Assembly: GCF_946481155.1 (NCBI RefSeq)
Contig: NZ_CAMLMK010000068.1
Location: 1 to 15,750 of the forward strand
Direction: 5' to 3'
Length of the DNA: 15,750 bases
DNA from: an uncultured Flavobacterium sp.
GTDB lineage: Bacteria > Bacteroidota > Bacteroidia > Flavobacteriales > Flavobacteriaceae
In this document: positions 1 to 7,546 of the stretch, piece by piece
Layout: the number at the start of each line of letters is the position of its first letter
How positions within the stretch are numbered: position 1 is the first letter of the stretch
Translations under genes and position numbers: made by a program
Notes under the pieces: generated by a model
The model's database searches: none
Told to the model about the DNA's origin: nothing
The model's input: the letters and a program-made list of their open reading frames with translations, nothing else

Positions 1-385
1 CATCATTAAAGGCTTCCGATGTGATTGTTTTTCTGTCTTCCGCAATCTTTACATTCACAAGTGTCACTTCGCCTTCTAAAATAGTTTCATCCTGTTGGTT
101 TTTAAATAAGAATCCACAAAGCAGGGAAGAACCACGTAATTCTTTAACCCATAATTCTTTGACGATTACTTCGCCTAAACGAGCGGCCTTTTTAAACTGC
201 ACTTTCAAATCAACCGTTGGCATACCGTTGGTTTCGTGCATTTTGGAAAACGGTCGGTCTAAAGCTTCTTCAAACCAGTCTTCGACTAAACCGTTAAGCA
301 TCTCGAGGAATCTTGGGTAGAACACAATTCCGGCAAAATCTATATGTTGGAAACGGATTTTTTCCGTTTTTATAAAATATTTCAT
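1..385 (-). CDS. Acyl-CoA thioesterase, 4-hydroxybenzoyl-CoA thioesterase (4HBT) family, 3' end cut by window
   Basis: Reading the minus strand from the ATG at 385 gives an open frame of 128 codons that leaves the window without a stop. The N-terminus carries the 4HBT hot-dog signature: RFQHIDFAGIVFYPRFLEML at residues 11-30. Asp16 sits where the catalytic Asp of Pseudomonas-type 4-hydroxybenzoyl-CoA thioesterase lies, followed by the AGIVFYPR helix start. Most of a typical 130-150 aa family member is present. The family hydrolyses acyl- or aryl-CoA thioesters to free acid and CoA in the cytosol. The gene lies 29 bases after the aryl-CoA ligase on the same strand, so it is probably the fifth gene of the aromatic operon. 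It may release CoA from a dead-end or pathway intermediate. The family assignment is firm; the substrate is inferred only from context. Confidence 0.88.
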   Translation of the reverse strand, partial: MKYFIKTEKIRFQHIDFAGIVFYPRFLEMLNGLVEDWFEEALDRPFSKMHETNGMPTVDLKVQFKKAARLGEVIVKELWVKELRGSSLLCGFLFKNQQDETILEGEVTLVNVKIAEDRKTITSEAFND

Positions 386-414
386 AGCGATTTCAATAGG
401 TGTAAAATTAGGTA

Positions 415-2001
415 TTATTTTAATTTGAAACGTTGAATTTTTCCGGTTTCCGTTTTAGGCAGATTATCGGTGAAATTAATTACTCTTGGATATTTATATG
501 GAGCTGCTACTTCCTTGAACCACTGCTGAATAGATTTTGCCAATTCATCAGTAGCTTTATATTTTTCTTTCAGGACAATATGGGCGCAAACCAGCATTCC
601 GCGTTCTTCATCAGGCAAACCTACAACCGCACATTCCAGGATGTCATTGTGTGTTAATAATACGCTTTCGACTTCAATAGCCGCAATATTGTAACCAGAA
701 GAAATGATCATGTCATCACCACGAGCTACAAACCAGAAATACCCGTCTTCATCCTGACGAAAAATGTCTCCGGTAATATTCCAGCCATTTTCCACATATT
801 CTCTTTGTTTTTCTTCACGGTTCAGATATTTGCAGCCTGTTATTCCGCGAACAGCTAATCTGCCGGGTTCATTTCTTGGAACCTCATTGCCCTCAGTATT
901 AATGATTTTTGCTTCATATCCTGTAATAGCAACTCCTGTAGATCCGGGTTTCATGTTTTCCTCATTAGAAGAAATGAAAATATGCAGCATTTCAGTGGCA
1001 CCGATTCCGTCGATGATCTTCAATCCGGTCTCGTTGTACCAGTCTTCCCACACTTTCATAGGCAGGGTTTCTCCGGCTGACACACATTTGCGCAAGCTGG
1101 AAATATCAAAATCTTTTGCTTTAGTGGTTAAGATACGCCATGCGGTTGGCGCTGTAAAACAAACCGTAATTTTATAATACTGAATCGCCTGCAACAGTAA
1201 ATCCGGACTCGGTTTTTCAATTAAGAAAGTGGAAGCGCCAAAATACATTGGAAAAAGCACTAATCCGCCTAATCCGAAAGTAAATCCTAATGGCGGACTG
1301 CCAGTAAAAATGTCACTTGACTTTGGCTGCAAGGAATATTGAGGGAAGGCCTCGCAGATATTTAGCACATCTTTGTGATAATGCGCTGTCATTTTCGGTA
1401 AGCCAGTAGTTCCGGAAGTAAAGCCGATTAAAGCAATACTGTCTGATTTTGTATGGTAATTGGAGAATGTTTTGGGTTTTGAAGGCATTAAGTTTTCCAA
1501 TTCGGCCTCACGATAATAACAGGTTCGCTTCAAAAATGGAGATTTGACCAATTCCATTTCTTCGGCTAAAGAGCTGTCACAAAATGCATGTGAAATCTCG
1601 GCACAGTCTATAATTGTGGTTAATTCTTTGGAGCGTAATAATGGCATCGTCGCCACGACAATCCCGCCCGCTTTTAGAATGGCATACCAGCAAGCAACCA
1701 TCATTGGGTTATTCGCTGAACGTATTAATACACGATTGCCGGACTTTAGACCTAAATCTTCAACTAAAACGTGGGCAATCTGATTTGCCTTTTCGTATAA
1801 ATCATTGTACGTCCATTTCTCATCAAATGTCTGAATGCAAACAGCATCGCCGTGACCATTTTTAATATGATAATCCAATAAACGTTCCACACAATTCAAT
1901 ATGTCCGGTTGCTGAAACTGTGGCAAATTTAAGATGTAATCCGGTTGTAAGTCCGGGCCTGGTAAGCTATTATGCGCAAAATTATCTTCGTAATGTCTCA
2001 T
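415..2001 (-). CDS. Aryl-CoA ligase, 2-aminobenzoate/benzoate-CoA ligase family
   Basis: This 528-aa enzyme belongs to the ANL (AMP-forming acyl-CoA synthetase) superfamily and should activate an aromatic acid with ATP and CoA through an acyl-adenylate. The P-loop FTSGTTGLPKM is near residue 194. It is followed by HYHKDVL, GSPPLGFTFGLGGLVLFP, the A5-type motif GIGATEMLHIFIS, the hinge and A8 region DDMIISSGYNIAAIEVE, and the A10 motif PKTETGKIQRFK with catalytic Lys521. The HxHxDVL segment and the GATEMLHIF motif fit the 2-aminobenzoate-CoA ligase branch better than the classical benzoate-CoA ligases, as I recall those families. The next gene upstream is a 2-aminobenzoyl-CoA monooxygenase/reductase, which also favours anthranilate as substrate. 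Benzoate or salicylate cannot be excluded. The start is an ATG at 2001, 52 bases after the monooxygenase stop. Confidence 0.9.
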   Translation of the reverse strand: MRHYEDNFAHNSLPGPDLQPDYILNLPQFQQPDILNCVERLLDYHIKNGHGDAVCIQTFDEKWTYNDLYEKANQIAHVLVEDLGLKSGNRVLIRSANNPMMVACWYAILKAGGIVVATMPLLRSKELTTIIDCAEISHAFCDSSLAEEMELVKSPFLKRTCYYREAELENLMPSKPKTFSNYHTKSDSIALIGFTSGTTGLPKMTAHYHKDVLNICEAFPQYSLQPKSSDIFTGSPPLGFTFGLGGLVLFPMYFGASTFLIEKPSPDLLLQAIQYYKITVCFTAPTAWRILTTKAKDFDISSLRKCVSAGETLPMKVWEDWYNETGLKIIDGIGATEMLHIFISSNEENMKPGSTGVAITGYEAKIINTEGNEVPRNEPGRLAVRGITGCKYLNREEKQREYVENGWNITGDIFRQDEDGYFWFVARGDDMIISSGYNIAAIEVESVLLTHNDILECAVVGLPDEERGMLVCAHIVLKEKYKATDELAKSIQQWFKEVAAPYKYPRVINFTDNLPKTETGKIQRFKLK

Positions 2002-2026
2002 TTTTTATAGTTGCTAAGAGCTGAGT

Positions 2027-2043
2027 AACTAAGTTTCTTAGTT
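2027..2043 (-). other. Intercistronic inverted repeat (small hairpin)
   Basis: AACTAAG and CTTAGTT form a perfect 7-bp stem around a 3-nt loop in the 52-base gap between the monooxygenase and ligase genes. This is the largest fully visible gap in an otherwise tightly packed operon. No U-run follows the stem on the minus strand, so it is not a convincing intrinsic terminator. It could be an mRNA-processing or stability element, or chance in AT-rich DNA. Confidence 0.35.
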
Positions 2044-2053
2044 TATGAAAAAT

Positions 2054-4351
2054 TTATATTTTCTTATGGCTTTCCGGTTTCAATGCTTTTTTCATGGCTT
2101 CCGTCATTTTTCGCTCCGATGCTTTCAACGGATATAAATGAGTAGTTCCGGCCATGTATTGTTTTGGAATATCCGTTGGATGGAACCCTTCGTATGCCTG
2201 CGCATTTCGTACAAAATTCGGATCCAGCAACAACGGTCTTCCCAAAGAAACCAAATCGGAACGACCATTTAACAGTATAGTATTGATTTGGTCGATATCC
2301 TGAATGAATCCTGCAGTCATTGTTGGAATAATAACTGTATTTCGGACCATATCAGAGAAAGGCGTCTGCCACATTCTTCCTGTCTGAGGCGTCTGATGGG
2401 AAACAGTATTTCCGGTTGACACACTTATAATATCGGCACCAACTGCTTTAAAAGCTTGAGAAATAGTAATCACATCTTCTTCCGTGATTCCGTTTTCTGC
2501 CCAATCTGTAGCGGAAATTCGTACCGACATTGGTTTGCCTTTCGGGAACACTTCTCTCATTTCAGCAAAAACACGAAGCGGGAATTTCAATCGGTTTTCG
2601 ATACTTCCGCCGAATTCGTCTGTTCTTGTATTTGTTAAAGGTGATAGGAATGAGGCTAGTAAAAACCCATGATGAGCCTGCAATTCAATCATGTCAAATC
2701 CTGCTTCATTGGCATTTTTTGCCGCATGAACAAATTCAGAAACCACCGTATTAATATCTTCGTGTGTCATTTCCAATGGAATATCCATGGTTTCTTTGAA
2801 TGCAATTGGCGAAGCTGAAATCAGATTCCACGGATTCTCGATGGGTTCCGAACTTCCTTCCCAAGGCTTTTTGACAGCTCCTTTTCGTCCGGAATGACCT
2901 AATTGGATTCCTATTTTCGTTTGCGTATGATTATGAATGAAATTGGTTATTTTTTTCCACGCATCTATTTGTTCCTGAGTATAAATTCCCGTACAGCCTA
3001 AAGTGATTCTTCCTGTTTCGGAAACAGCTGTCATTTCGGCCAAAATTAAACCGACACCTCCGAGAGCACGAGTGATATAATGTGAAAAATGCCAGTCATT
3101 TACTACTCCGTTTTCAGCAGAATATTGCCCCATTGGCGACATAACGATTCGGTTCTGCAATTGCATGTCGCGCAACTGGAAAGGTGTAAAAGCTGCTGGC
3201 GTGTTTACAGGATTATTAGTTTTTTCGTTGAATTCCGCTAAAACTTTTTGAGGGAACGACGCATCACGAATTGCTAAATTCTCGACAGTAACTTTTTTAG
3301 AGCGTGTCATGCATCCGAAGGCAAATTGATAAAAAGGATGTTGGATATGGCGGTCCATATGTTCAAACCAATCCAGGGAAACATTTGCCGCATGTTGGAT
3401 CATTTCGACTCGGTTTCTTCTGTTTTGTTCGTATTGTTTGAAAGCCTCTGTTGGATTATTTTGATGGGCAACCACAGCATCCGACAAGGCAATAGCGCAT
3501 TCCATGGCGAGTTTTGTTCCCGAACCGATGGAGTAGTGGGCGGTAGCTTTTGCATCACCCAGTAAAATGATATTGTCTTTGTACCATTTTCCATTAGTTA
3601 CATGTGGAAACTGGCGCCAGTGCGATTTGTTGGTAATTAACCGATGTCCGTCCAATTCTTCTTTGAAAAGTTCTGCAATTTTCTCAACAGTTGTGGTTTC
3701 ATTTTCTACTTCAAATCCTGCTTTCTGCCAGGTTTCTTCTGAGCATTCGAAAATCCAGGTGCTCATTCCTTCCTCATATTGGTAAGTATGTGCCACGAAA
3801 GTCCCAAAAGGTGTCGTTCTGAAGAAATAAGTGAACGCGTCCAGAGGTTTTGTCGAGCCCAGCCAAACAAAGCGGTTTTTCTGTAGTTCAACTTTGGTTT
3901 GAAAATCGGAAGCAAACTGTGTACGGATAGCACTTCCGATTCCATCACAGGCTACGATAATGTCGCTGTCCTTGAATTGAGCTAAATCATCAATATTTTT
4001 TTCGAAATGGAGGTTTACGCCTTCTTCCGTGCAACGTTGTTGCAATAATTGTAGTAAAGTTTTTCGGGAACAGCCGCAGAATCCGTTGCCTGAAACGCTT
4101 ACCTTCTCGCCATCGCGGGCTACTACAATATCATCCCAGTACGCAAATTTGCTTCGGATTAAGTCGTAGGAACGCGTGTCGCGGGTAAGGAATTCTCCCA
4201 ATGTCTCATCGGAAAATACTACTCCGAAACCGAAACTGTCGTCCGCTTTATTGCGTTCGTACACATCAATCTGGCAATCAGGAATTGCTTTTTTTGTTAA
4301 TATCGAGAAATAGAGCCCGCCCGGACCACCGCCAATTACTGTAATTTTCAT
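2054..4351 (-). CDS. Bifunctional aryl-CoA monooxygenase/reductase (2-aminobenzoyl-CoA monooxygenase/reductase-like; salicylyl-CoA 5-hydroxylase/oxidoreductase)
   Basis: This 765-aa protein fuses two flavoenzymes. Residues about 1-370 are a class A FAD monooxygenase: the GGGPGG dinucleotide-binding loop is at the N-terminus and the second FAD motif (LLGDAKATAHYSIGSGT) surrounds Asp266. Residues about 385-745 are an Old Yellow Enzyme-type FMN reductase, with TPFQLRDMQLQNRIVMSPMG at its start, the LGHSGRKG segment, the AHHGFLL motif (His560, His561) and SPLTNTRTDEFGGSIENRL. This architecture is that of Azoarcus evansii 2-aminobenzoyl-CoA monooxygenase/reductase. That enzyme hydroxylates 2-aminobenzoyl-CoA with O2 and NADH and then reduces the ring to a non-aromatic oxo-cyclohexene-carboxyl-CoA. 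The N-terminal half also resembles salicylyl-CoA 5-hydroxylase. The ATG at 4351 lies 3 bases after the SRPBCC gene stop, and the aryl-CoA ligase follows. The enzyme class is secure; anthranilate as the native substrate is inferred. Confidence 0.9.
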   Translation of the reverse strand: MKITVIGGGPGGLYFSILTKKAIPDCQIDVYERNKADDSFGFGVVFSDETLGEFLTRDTRSYDLIRSKFAYWDDIVVARDGEKVSVSGNGFCGCSRKTLLQLLQQRCTEEGVNLHFEKNIDDLAQFKDSDIIVACDGIGSAIRTQFASDFQTKVELQKNRFVWLGSTKPLDAFTYFFRTTPFGTFVAHTYQYEEGMSTWIFECSEETWQKAGFEVENETTTVEKIAELFKEELDGHRLITNKSHWRQFPHVTNGKWYKDNIILLGDAKATAHYSIGSGTKLAMECAIALSDAVVAHQNNPTEAFKQYEQNRRNRVEMIQHAANVSLDWFEHMDRHIQHPFYQFAFGCMTRSKKVTVENLAIRDASFPQKVLAEFNEKTNNPVNTPAAFTPFQLRDMQLQNRIVMSPMGQYSAENGVVNDWHFSHYITRALGGVGLILAEMTAVSETGRITLGCTGIYTQEQIDAWKKITNFIHNHTQTKIGIQLGHSGRKGAVKKPWEGSSEPIENPWNLISASPIAFKETMDIPLEMTHEDINTVVSEFVHAAKNANEAGFDMIELQAHHGFLLASFLSPLTNTRTDEFGGSIENRLKFPLRVFAEMREVFPKGKPMSVRISATDWAENGITEEDVITISQAFKAVGADIISVSTGNTVSHQTPQTGRMWQTPFSDMVRNTVIIPTMTAGFIQDIDQINTILLNGRSDLVSLGRPLLLDPNFVRNAQAYEGFHPTDIPKQYMAGTTHLYPLKASERKMTEAMKKALKPESHKKI

Positions 4352-4354
4352 AAA

Positions 4355-4810
4355 TTATTTTTTCATAAAATCGAAGGAACCTTTCCGAAGATTGATTCCG
4401 AATTCAAGATAAGCTTTCAGGCAGGCAAGAAAATTGGACCAGCCAAAAGAATTTCCGGACAACCATTTTAATCCGGCCAAGTCATTTGGTCGGCTTTTTT
4501 CGGTTATGGAAACCAAAGTGCAATTATTGACTTTTGGTGTCAGTGTAATCTCAACAAGATGGTCTAATCCATCCACTTGCCAATAATAAGAGATATAAGA
4601 ATCCTTTATGATCTTATCAACCTTTATCGGGAATTTCTCGTCGAATTCCGGGAATTTCCAGGTCAGTTCTTTCCCTTCTTCCATTATTCCGGTACTTTCC
4701 GAAATGAAATAATTTGACATTTTTTCAGGATTGACAATGGCGTCAAACACTTCATTTACGGGTTGTGCAATCTGCATTGCAACACTGATTACTAACTTTT
4801 CGGTTGTCAT
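4355..4810 (-). CDS. SRPBCC (AHSA1/START-like) domain protein
   Basis: This 151-aa single-domain protein has the pattern of the AHSA1 branch of the SRPBCC fold. An N-terminal strand is followed by the helix segment PVNEVFDAIVNPEKMSNYF, then a run of beta strands, then a long C-terminal helix (GWSNFLACLKAYLEFGINL). SRPBCC proteins form a deep hydrophobic ligand cavity. Some are catalytic and others carry or sequester ligands. There is no signal peptide, so it is cytosolic. It sits 2 bases after the flavin reductase gene and 3 bases before the bifunctional monooxygenase, so translation is probably coupled. A role in binding or turning over the hydrophobic or unstable ring intermediate is plausible but inferred only from position. 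No catalytic residues can be named from this sequence. Confidence 0.82.
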   Translation of the reverse strand: MTTEKLVISVAMQIAQPVNEVFDAIVNPEKMSNYFISESTGIMEEGKELTWKFPEFDEKFPIKVDKIIKDSYISYYWQVDGLDHLVEITLTPKVNNCTLVSITEKSRPNDLAGLKWLSGNSFGWSNFLACLKAYLEFGINLRKGSFDFMKK

Positions 4811-4812
4811 AA

Positions 4813-5418
4813 TTAAGTCCTTTTTATGGAAAAAATTTCTCCCAGTTTAGAATAATTAGATCCGGCCAAACGAGCGACCGGTTTATACGTTTCCATATTA
4901 ATCTTAAAATCATCCAATAAAACGCTTTCATCGACATGGAACATCACAACGCGGCCTATCATTATTGTTGCTCCGCCTTGCTTATTGTCTTCTAGGGTAT
5001 AATGGTGTACCAGCTCGCATTCCATGTGAATCGGGCTTTCCTTTACTCTGGGCGGTTTTACTTTTGTGGAAGGAATAGGAGTGAGACCGGCCAATTCAAA
5101 TTCGTTCACATCAGGAGGAACGGCTTGTGAAGTGGTGTTCATTTTTTCGACATTATCTTCTACGACCATATTTACCACAAATTGTTTTGTGGCCAATACA
5201 TTATTTAACGTGTCTTTATTGGTATTATTAGGTCTGACCGTTGAAAACATAACATGGGGCGGATCTTCGCCAACGGCATTAAAAAAAGAAAAAGGGGCAA
5301 GGTTGACAATTCCCTCTTCGCTGATGGAAGAAATCCATCCGATTGGTCTGGGAATCACCGATCCTATTAATAATTTATAGGTTGCTTTCTGGTCAATTAG
5401 CTGTGGATCAAACTCCAT
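4813..5418 (-). CDS. Flavin reductase family protein (DIM6/NTAB, FMN-binding split barrel)
   Basis: The 201-aa protein opens with the family signature for the flavin reductase-like FMN-binding domain: YKLLIGSVIPRPIGWISS (about residues 14-31), then NLAPFSFFNAVGEDPPHVMFS and the TNKDTLNN segment. The PRP...APFS(F/Y)F pattern marks the DIM6/NTAB branch, whose members bind FMN and either reduce free flavin with NAD(P)H or act as oxidoreductases. Its ATG at 5418 makes it the first gene of the aromatic operon, transcribed away from acs. The fused monooxygenase/reductase of Azoarcus uses NADH itself, so a separate flavin reductase is not obviously needed. It may act on a downstream intermediate or supply reduced flavin to another enzyme. 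Its physiological role is unproven. Confidence 0.87.
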   Translation of the reverse strand: MEFDPQLIDQKATYKLLIGSVIPRPIGWISSISEEGIVNLAPFSFFNAVGEDPPHVMFSTVRPNNTNKDTLNNVLATKQFVVNMVVEDNVEKMNTTSQAVPPDVNEFELAGLTPIPSTKVKPPRVKESPIHMECELVHHYTLEDNKQGGATIMIGRVVMFHVDESVLLDDFKINMETYKPVARLAGSNYSKLGEIFSIKRT

Positions 5419-5607
5419 AGAGATTCGTATAGTTTTTTACAAATAAAGAAAAAATATCAAAAAGTATGTAGGAATATTTCAAGGAATATTAACATATTTT
5501 GCACTAATCGAAAACTGCAACAAATTAGGGTAAATTAGTTAATAAAATCCACTGTTTCTGAGAAGATTTATGTAAATTGGGTTCGCTTAAAAAAACACAA
5601 ATTTGCC
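5419..5607. promoter_or_regulatory. Divergent control region between the aromatic operon and acs, with two direct repeats
   Basis: This 189-base AT-rich region must hold promoters for both flanking units. I find no exact TANNTTTG with a correctly spaced TTG on either strand; the nearest candidates differ by a base or by spacing. Two direct repeats stand out: GGAATATT at 5471-5478 and 5483-5490 (12-base period, roughly one helical turn) and AAATTAG at 5522-5528 and 5532-5538 (10-base period). Repeats in phase with the helix are typical of regulator sites, but AT-rich chance matches are possible. No terminator is seen here, as expected between divergent genes. Confidence 0.4.
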
Positions 5608-7515
5608 ATGAGCTACTACAAGATCCAAAACCTTGAACAATACTTTAAACACTACAATAAATCCATTCGTGAGCCTCGTAAATTCTGGGGTAAAATCGCT
5701 GAAGAAAATTTTATTTGGTACCAGGGTTGGGACAAAGTAGTCGATTTCAATATGGGGGAAGCCGATGTGAAATGGTTTACCAATGCAAAAGTGAACATCA
5801 CGAAAAACTGCATCGACAGGCATTTGGCGAAACGTGGCGATAAAACAGCCATCATTTTTGAACCGAACGATCCTAATGAAGAAGCACTTCGTATTTCTTA
5901 TAACGAATTGTATGACCGGGTAGCTAAAATGGCTAACGTTCTGCGCGAACAGGGAATTAAAAAAGGCGATCGTGTCTGCATTTATTTGCCGATGATCCCG
6001 GAATTGGCGGTAGCAGTTTTAGCCTGTGCGCGTATCGGAGCAATTCATTCAGTAGTTTTTGCAGGATTTTCAGCTTCGGCGGTGGCTTCGCGTATTAATG
6101 ACTGTGAGTGTAAATTAGTCATTACTTCTGATGGTGGATTCCGTGGCAGTAAATCCATTGATTTGAAAGTCATTATCGATGAAGCCCTTGAAAAATGTCC
6201 TACCGTTGAAAAAGTGTTTGTGGTTAAACGAACAAATACACCAGTAACTATGAAAGAAGGGCGTGATCAATGGTTACAACCACTTTTAGATGCTGCGATT
6301 CCTAATAATGTGGCGGAAATTATGGATGCCGAAGATCCGTTGTTTATTCTTTACACTTCCGGTTCCACAGGAAAACCAAAAGGAATGTTGCATACCACGG
6401 CAGGTTATATGGTTCAGACGGCTTACTCATTTAAAAATATTTTCAATTACGAAGAGAATGATGTTTTCTGGTGCACGGCTGATATTGGCTGGATTACAGG
6501 ACATTCTTATATTTTATACGGACCATTACTAAACGGCGCGACAACAGTAATTTTTGAAGGAATTCCAACGTATCCCGATTTCGGACGTTTTTGGGAAGTG
6601 ATTGATAAACATAAGGTTACGCAGTTTTACACGGCGCCAACCGCTATTCGCTCTTTGGCAAAAGAAAGCACGGACTGGGTTACAAAACACAATTTATCCT
6701 CCTTAAAAGTTATAGGTTCAGTTGGAGAGCCTATAAATGAAGAGGCTTGGCATTGGTACAATGATCATGTAGGGAAGAAGAAATGTCCGATCGTAGATAC
6801 CTGGTGGCAGACAGAAACGGGAAGCATCATGATTTCCCCCGTTCCGTTTGTAACGCCAACAAAACCAACCTACGCCACATTACCATTACCAGGAATCCAA
6901 CCGGTTTTAATGGATGAAAAACGTAATGAAATTGAAGGGAATCAGGTAGTGGGAAGCTTGTGTATAAAATTCCCGTGGCCATCAATGGCGAGAACTATTT
7001 GGGGTGATCATGAGCGTTATAAAGAGACTTATTTTTCGGCTTTTCCAGGAAAATATTTTACTGGAGACGGCGCTTTGCGTGATGAAGTTGGCTACTACAG
7101 AATTACCGGAAGGGTAGATGATGTGGTAATTGTTTCCGGGCATAATTTGGGTACGGCTCCAATTGAAGATGCAATTAACGAACACCCGGCAGTGGCGGAA
7201 TCTGCAATTGTAGGTTTTCCTCATGATATTAAAGGTAATGCACTTTATGGTTTTATTATCCTTAAAGAAACCGGTGAATACAGAGATCGTGATAATCTGA
7301 CAAAGGAAATCAACGAACATGTTTCCAGTCATATAGGTCCAATCGCTAAATTGGATAAGATTCAGTTTGTCAGCGGGTTACCAAAAACACGTTCAGGAAA
7401 AATTATGCGCAGAATCCTTCGTAAAATTGCGGAAGGGGATTTTACCAACTTCGGAGATACCTCGACATTATTGAATCCTGAAATTGTAGATGAAATAAAA
7501 GACAGTAAAATATAA
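5608..7515 (+). CDS. acs: Acetyl-CoA synthetase (acetate--CoA ligase, AMP-forming)
   Basis: The 635-aa protein matches Acs end to end (E. coli Acs is 652 aa). It converts acetate, ATP and CoA to acetyl-CoA, AMP and PPi in the cytosol. Visible motifs are the P-loop YTSGSTGKPKG near residues 249-259, the acyl-pocket motif TWWQTETG near 398-405, the hinge region YFTGDGALRDEVGYYRITGR, and the C-terminal PKTRSGKIMRR with catalytic Lys598. Lys598 is equivalent to the lysine that is reversibly acetylated in Salmonella Acs (Lys609). The segment written GHRxGTAEIE in enterobacterial Acs is GHNLGTAPIE here (Asn513, Pro518), a difference I associate with Bacteroidota homologues. The gene is divergent from the aromatic operon, whose downstream products would include acetyl-CoA, and convergent with the exonuclease gene. 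The start is the ATG in GCCATGAGC. Confidence 0.97.
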   Translation: MSYYKIQNLEQYFKHYNKSIREPRKFWGKIAEENFIWYQGWDKVVDFNMGEADVKWFTNAKVNITKNCIDRHLAKRGDKTAIIFEPNDPNEEALRISYNELYDRVAKMANVLREQGIKKGDRVCIYLPMIPELAVAVLACARIGAIHSVVFAGFSASAVASRINDCECKLVITSDGGFRGSKSIDLKVIIDEALEKCPTVEKVFVVKRTNTPVTMKEGRDQWLQPLLDAAIPNNVAEIMDAEDPLFILYTSGSTGKPKGMLHTTAGYMVQTAYSFKNIFNYEENDVFWCTADIGWITGHSYILYGPLLNGATTVIFEGIPTYPDFGRFWEVIDKHKVTQFYTAPTAIRSLAKESTDWVTKHNLSSLKVIGSVGEPINEEAWHWYNDHVGKKKCPIVDTWWQTETGSIMISPVPFVTPTKPTYATLPLPGIQPVLMDEKRNEIEGNQVVGSLCIKFPWPSMARTIWGDHERYKETYFSAFPGKYFTGDGALRDEVGYYRITGRVDDVVIVSGHNLGTAPIEDAINEHPAVAESAIVGFPHDIKGNALYGFIILKETGEYRDRDNLTKEINEHVSSHIGPIAKLDKIQFVSGLPKTRSGKIMRRILRKIAEGDFTNFGDTSTLLNPEIVDEIKDSKI

Positions 7516-7520
7516 TAGAA

Positions 7521-7546
7521 AAGCCCTGAAATTCAGGGCTTTTTTT
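7521..7546. terminator. Bidirectional intrinsic terminator between acs and the exonuclease gene
   Basis: AAGCCCTGA and TCAGGGCTT form a perfect 9-bp stem around AAT. On the plus strand a run of T follows directly, ending acs transcripts. On the minus strand the stem is followed by TTTTCTATTATATTTT, so it can also end the DUF294/exonuclease transcript. The T-run overlaps the exonuclease stop codon (7545-7547), so the two convergent genes share this one element. Confidence 0.9.

Noticed and set aside
21..320. 99-codon plus-strand open frame at the left edge
   Set aside because: It is antisense to the 4HBT thioesterase, whose minus-strand translation carries the clear family signature.
764..1177. 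137-codon open frame on the plus strand inside the ligase gene
   Set aside because: It is antisense to conserved ligase motifs, has no family resemblance and no promoter or ribosome site; it is a shadow frame.
5419..5607. Near-matches to TANNTTTG (such as TTTATTTG on the minus strand and TAAATTGG on the plus strand)
   Set aside because: Each has a mismatch and no TTG at 17-23 bases upstream, so no specific promoter is called here.
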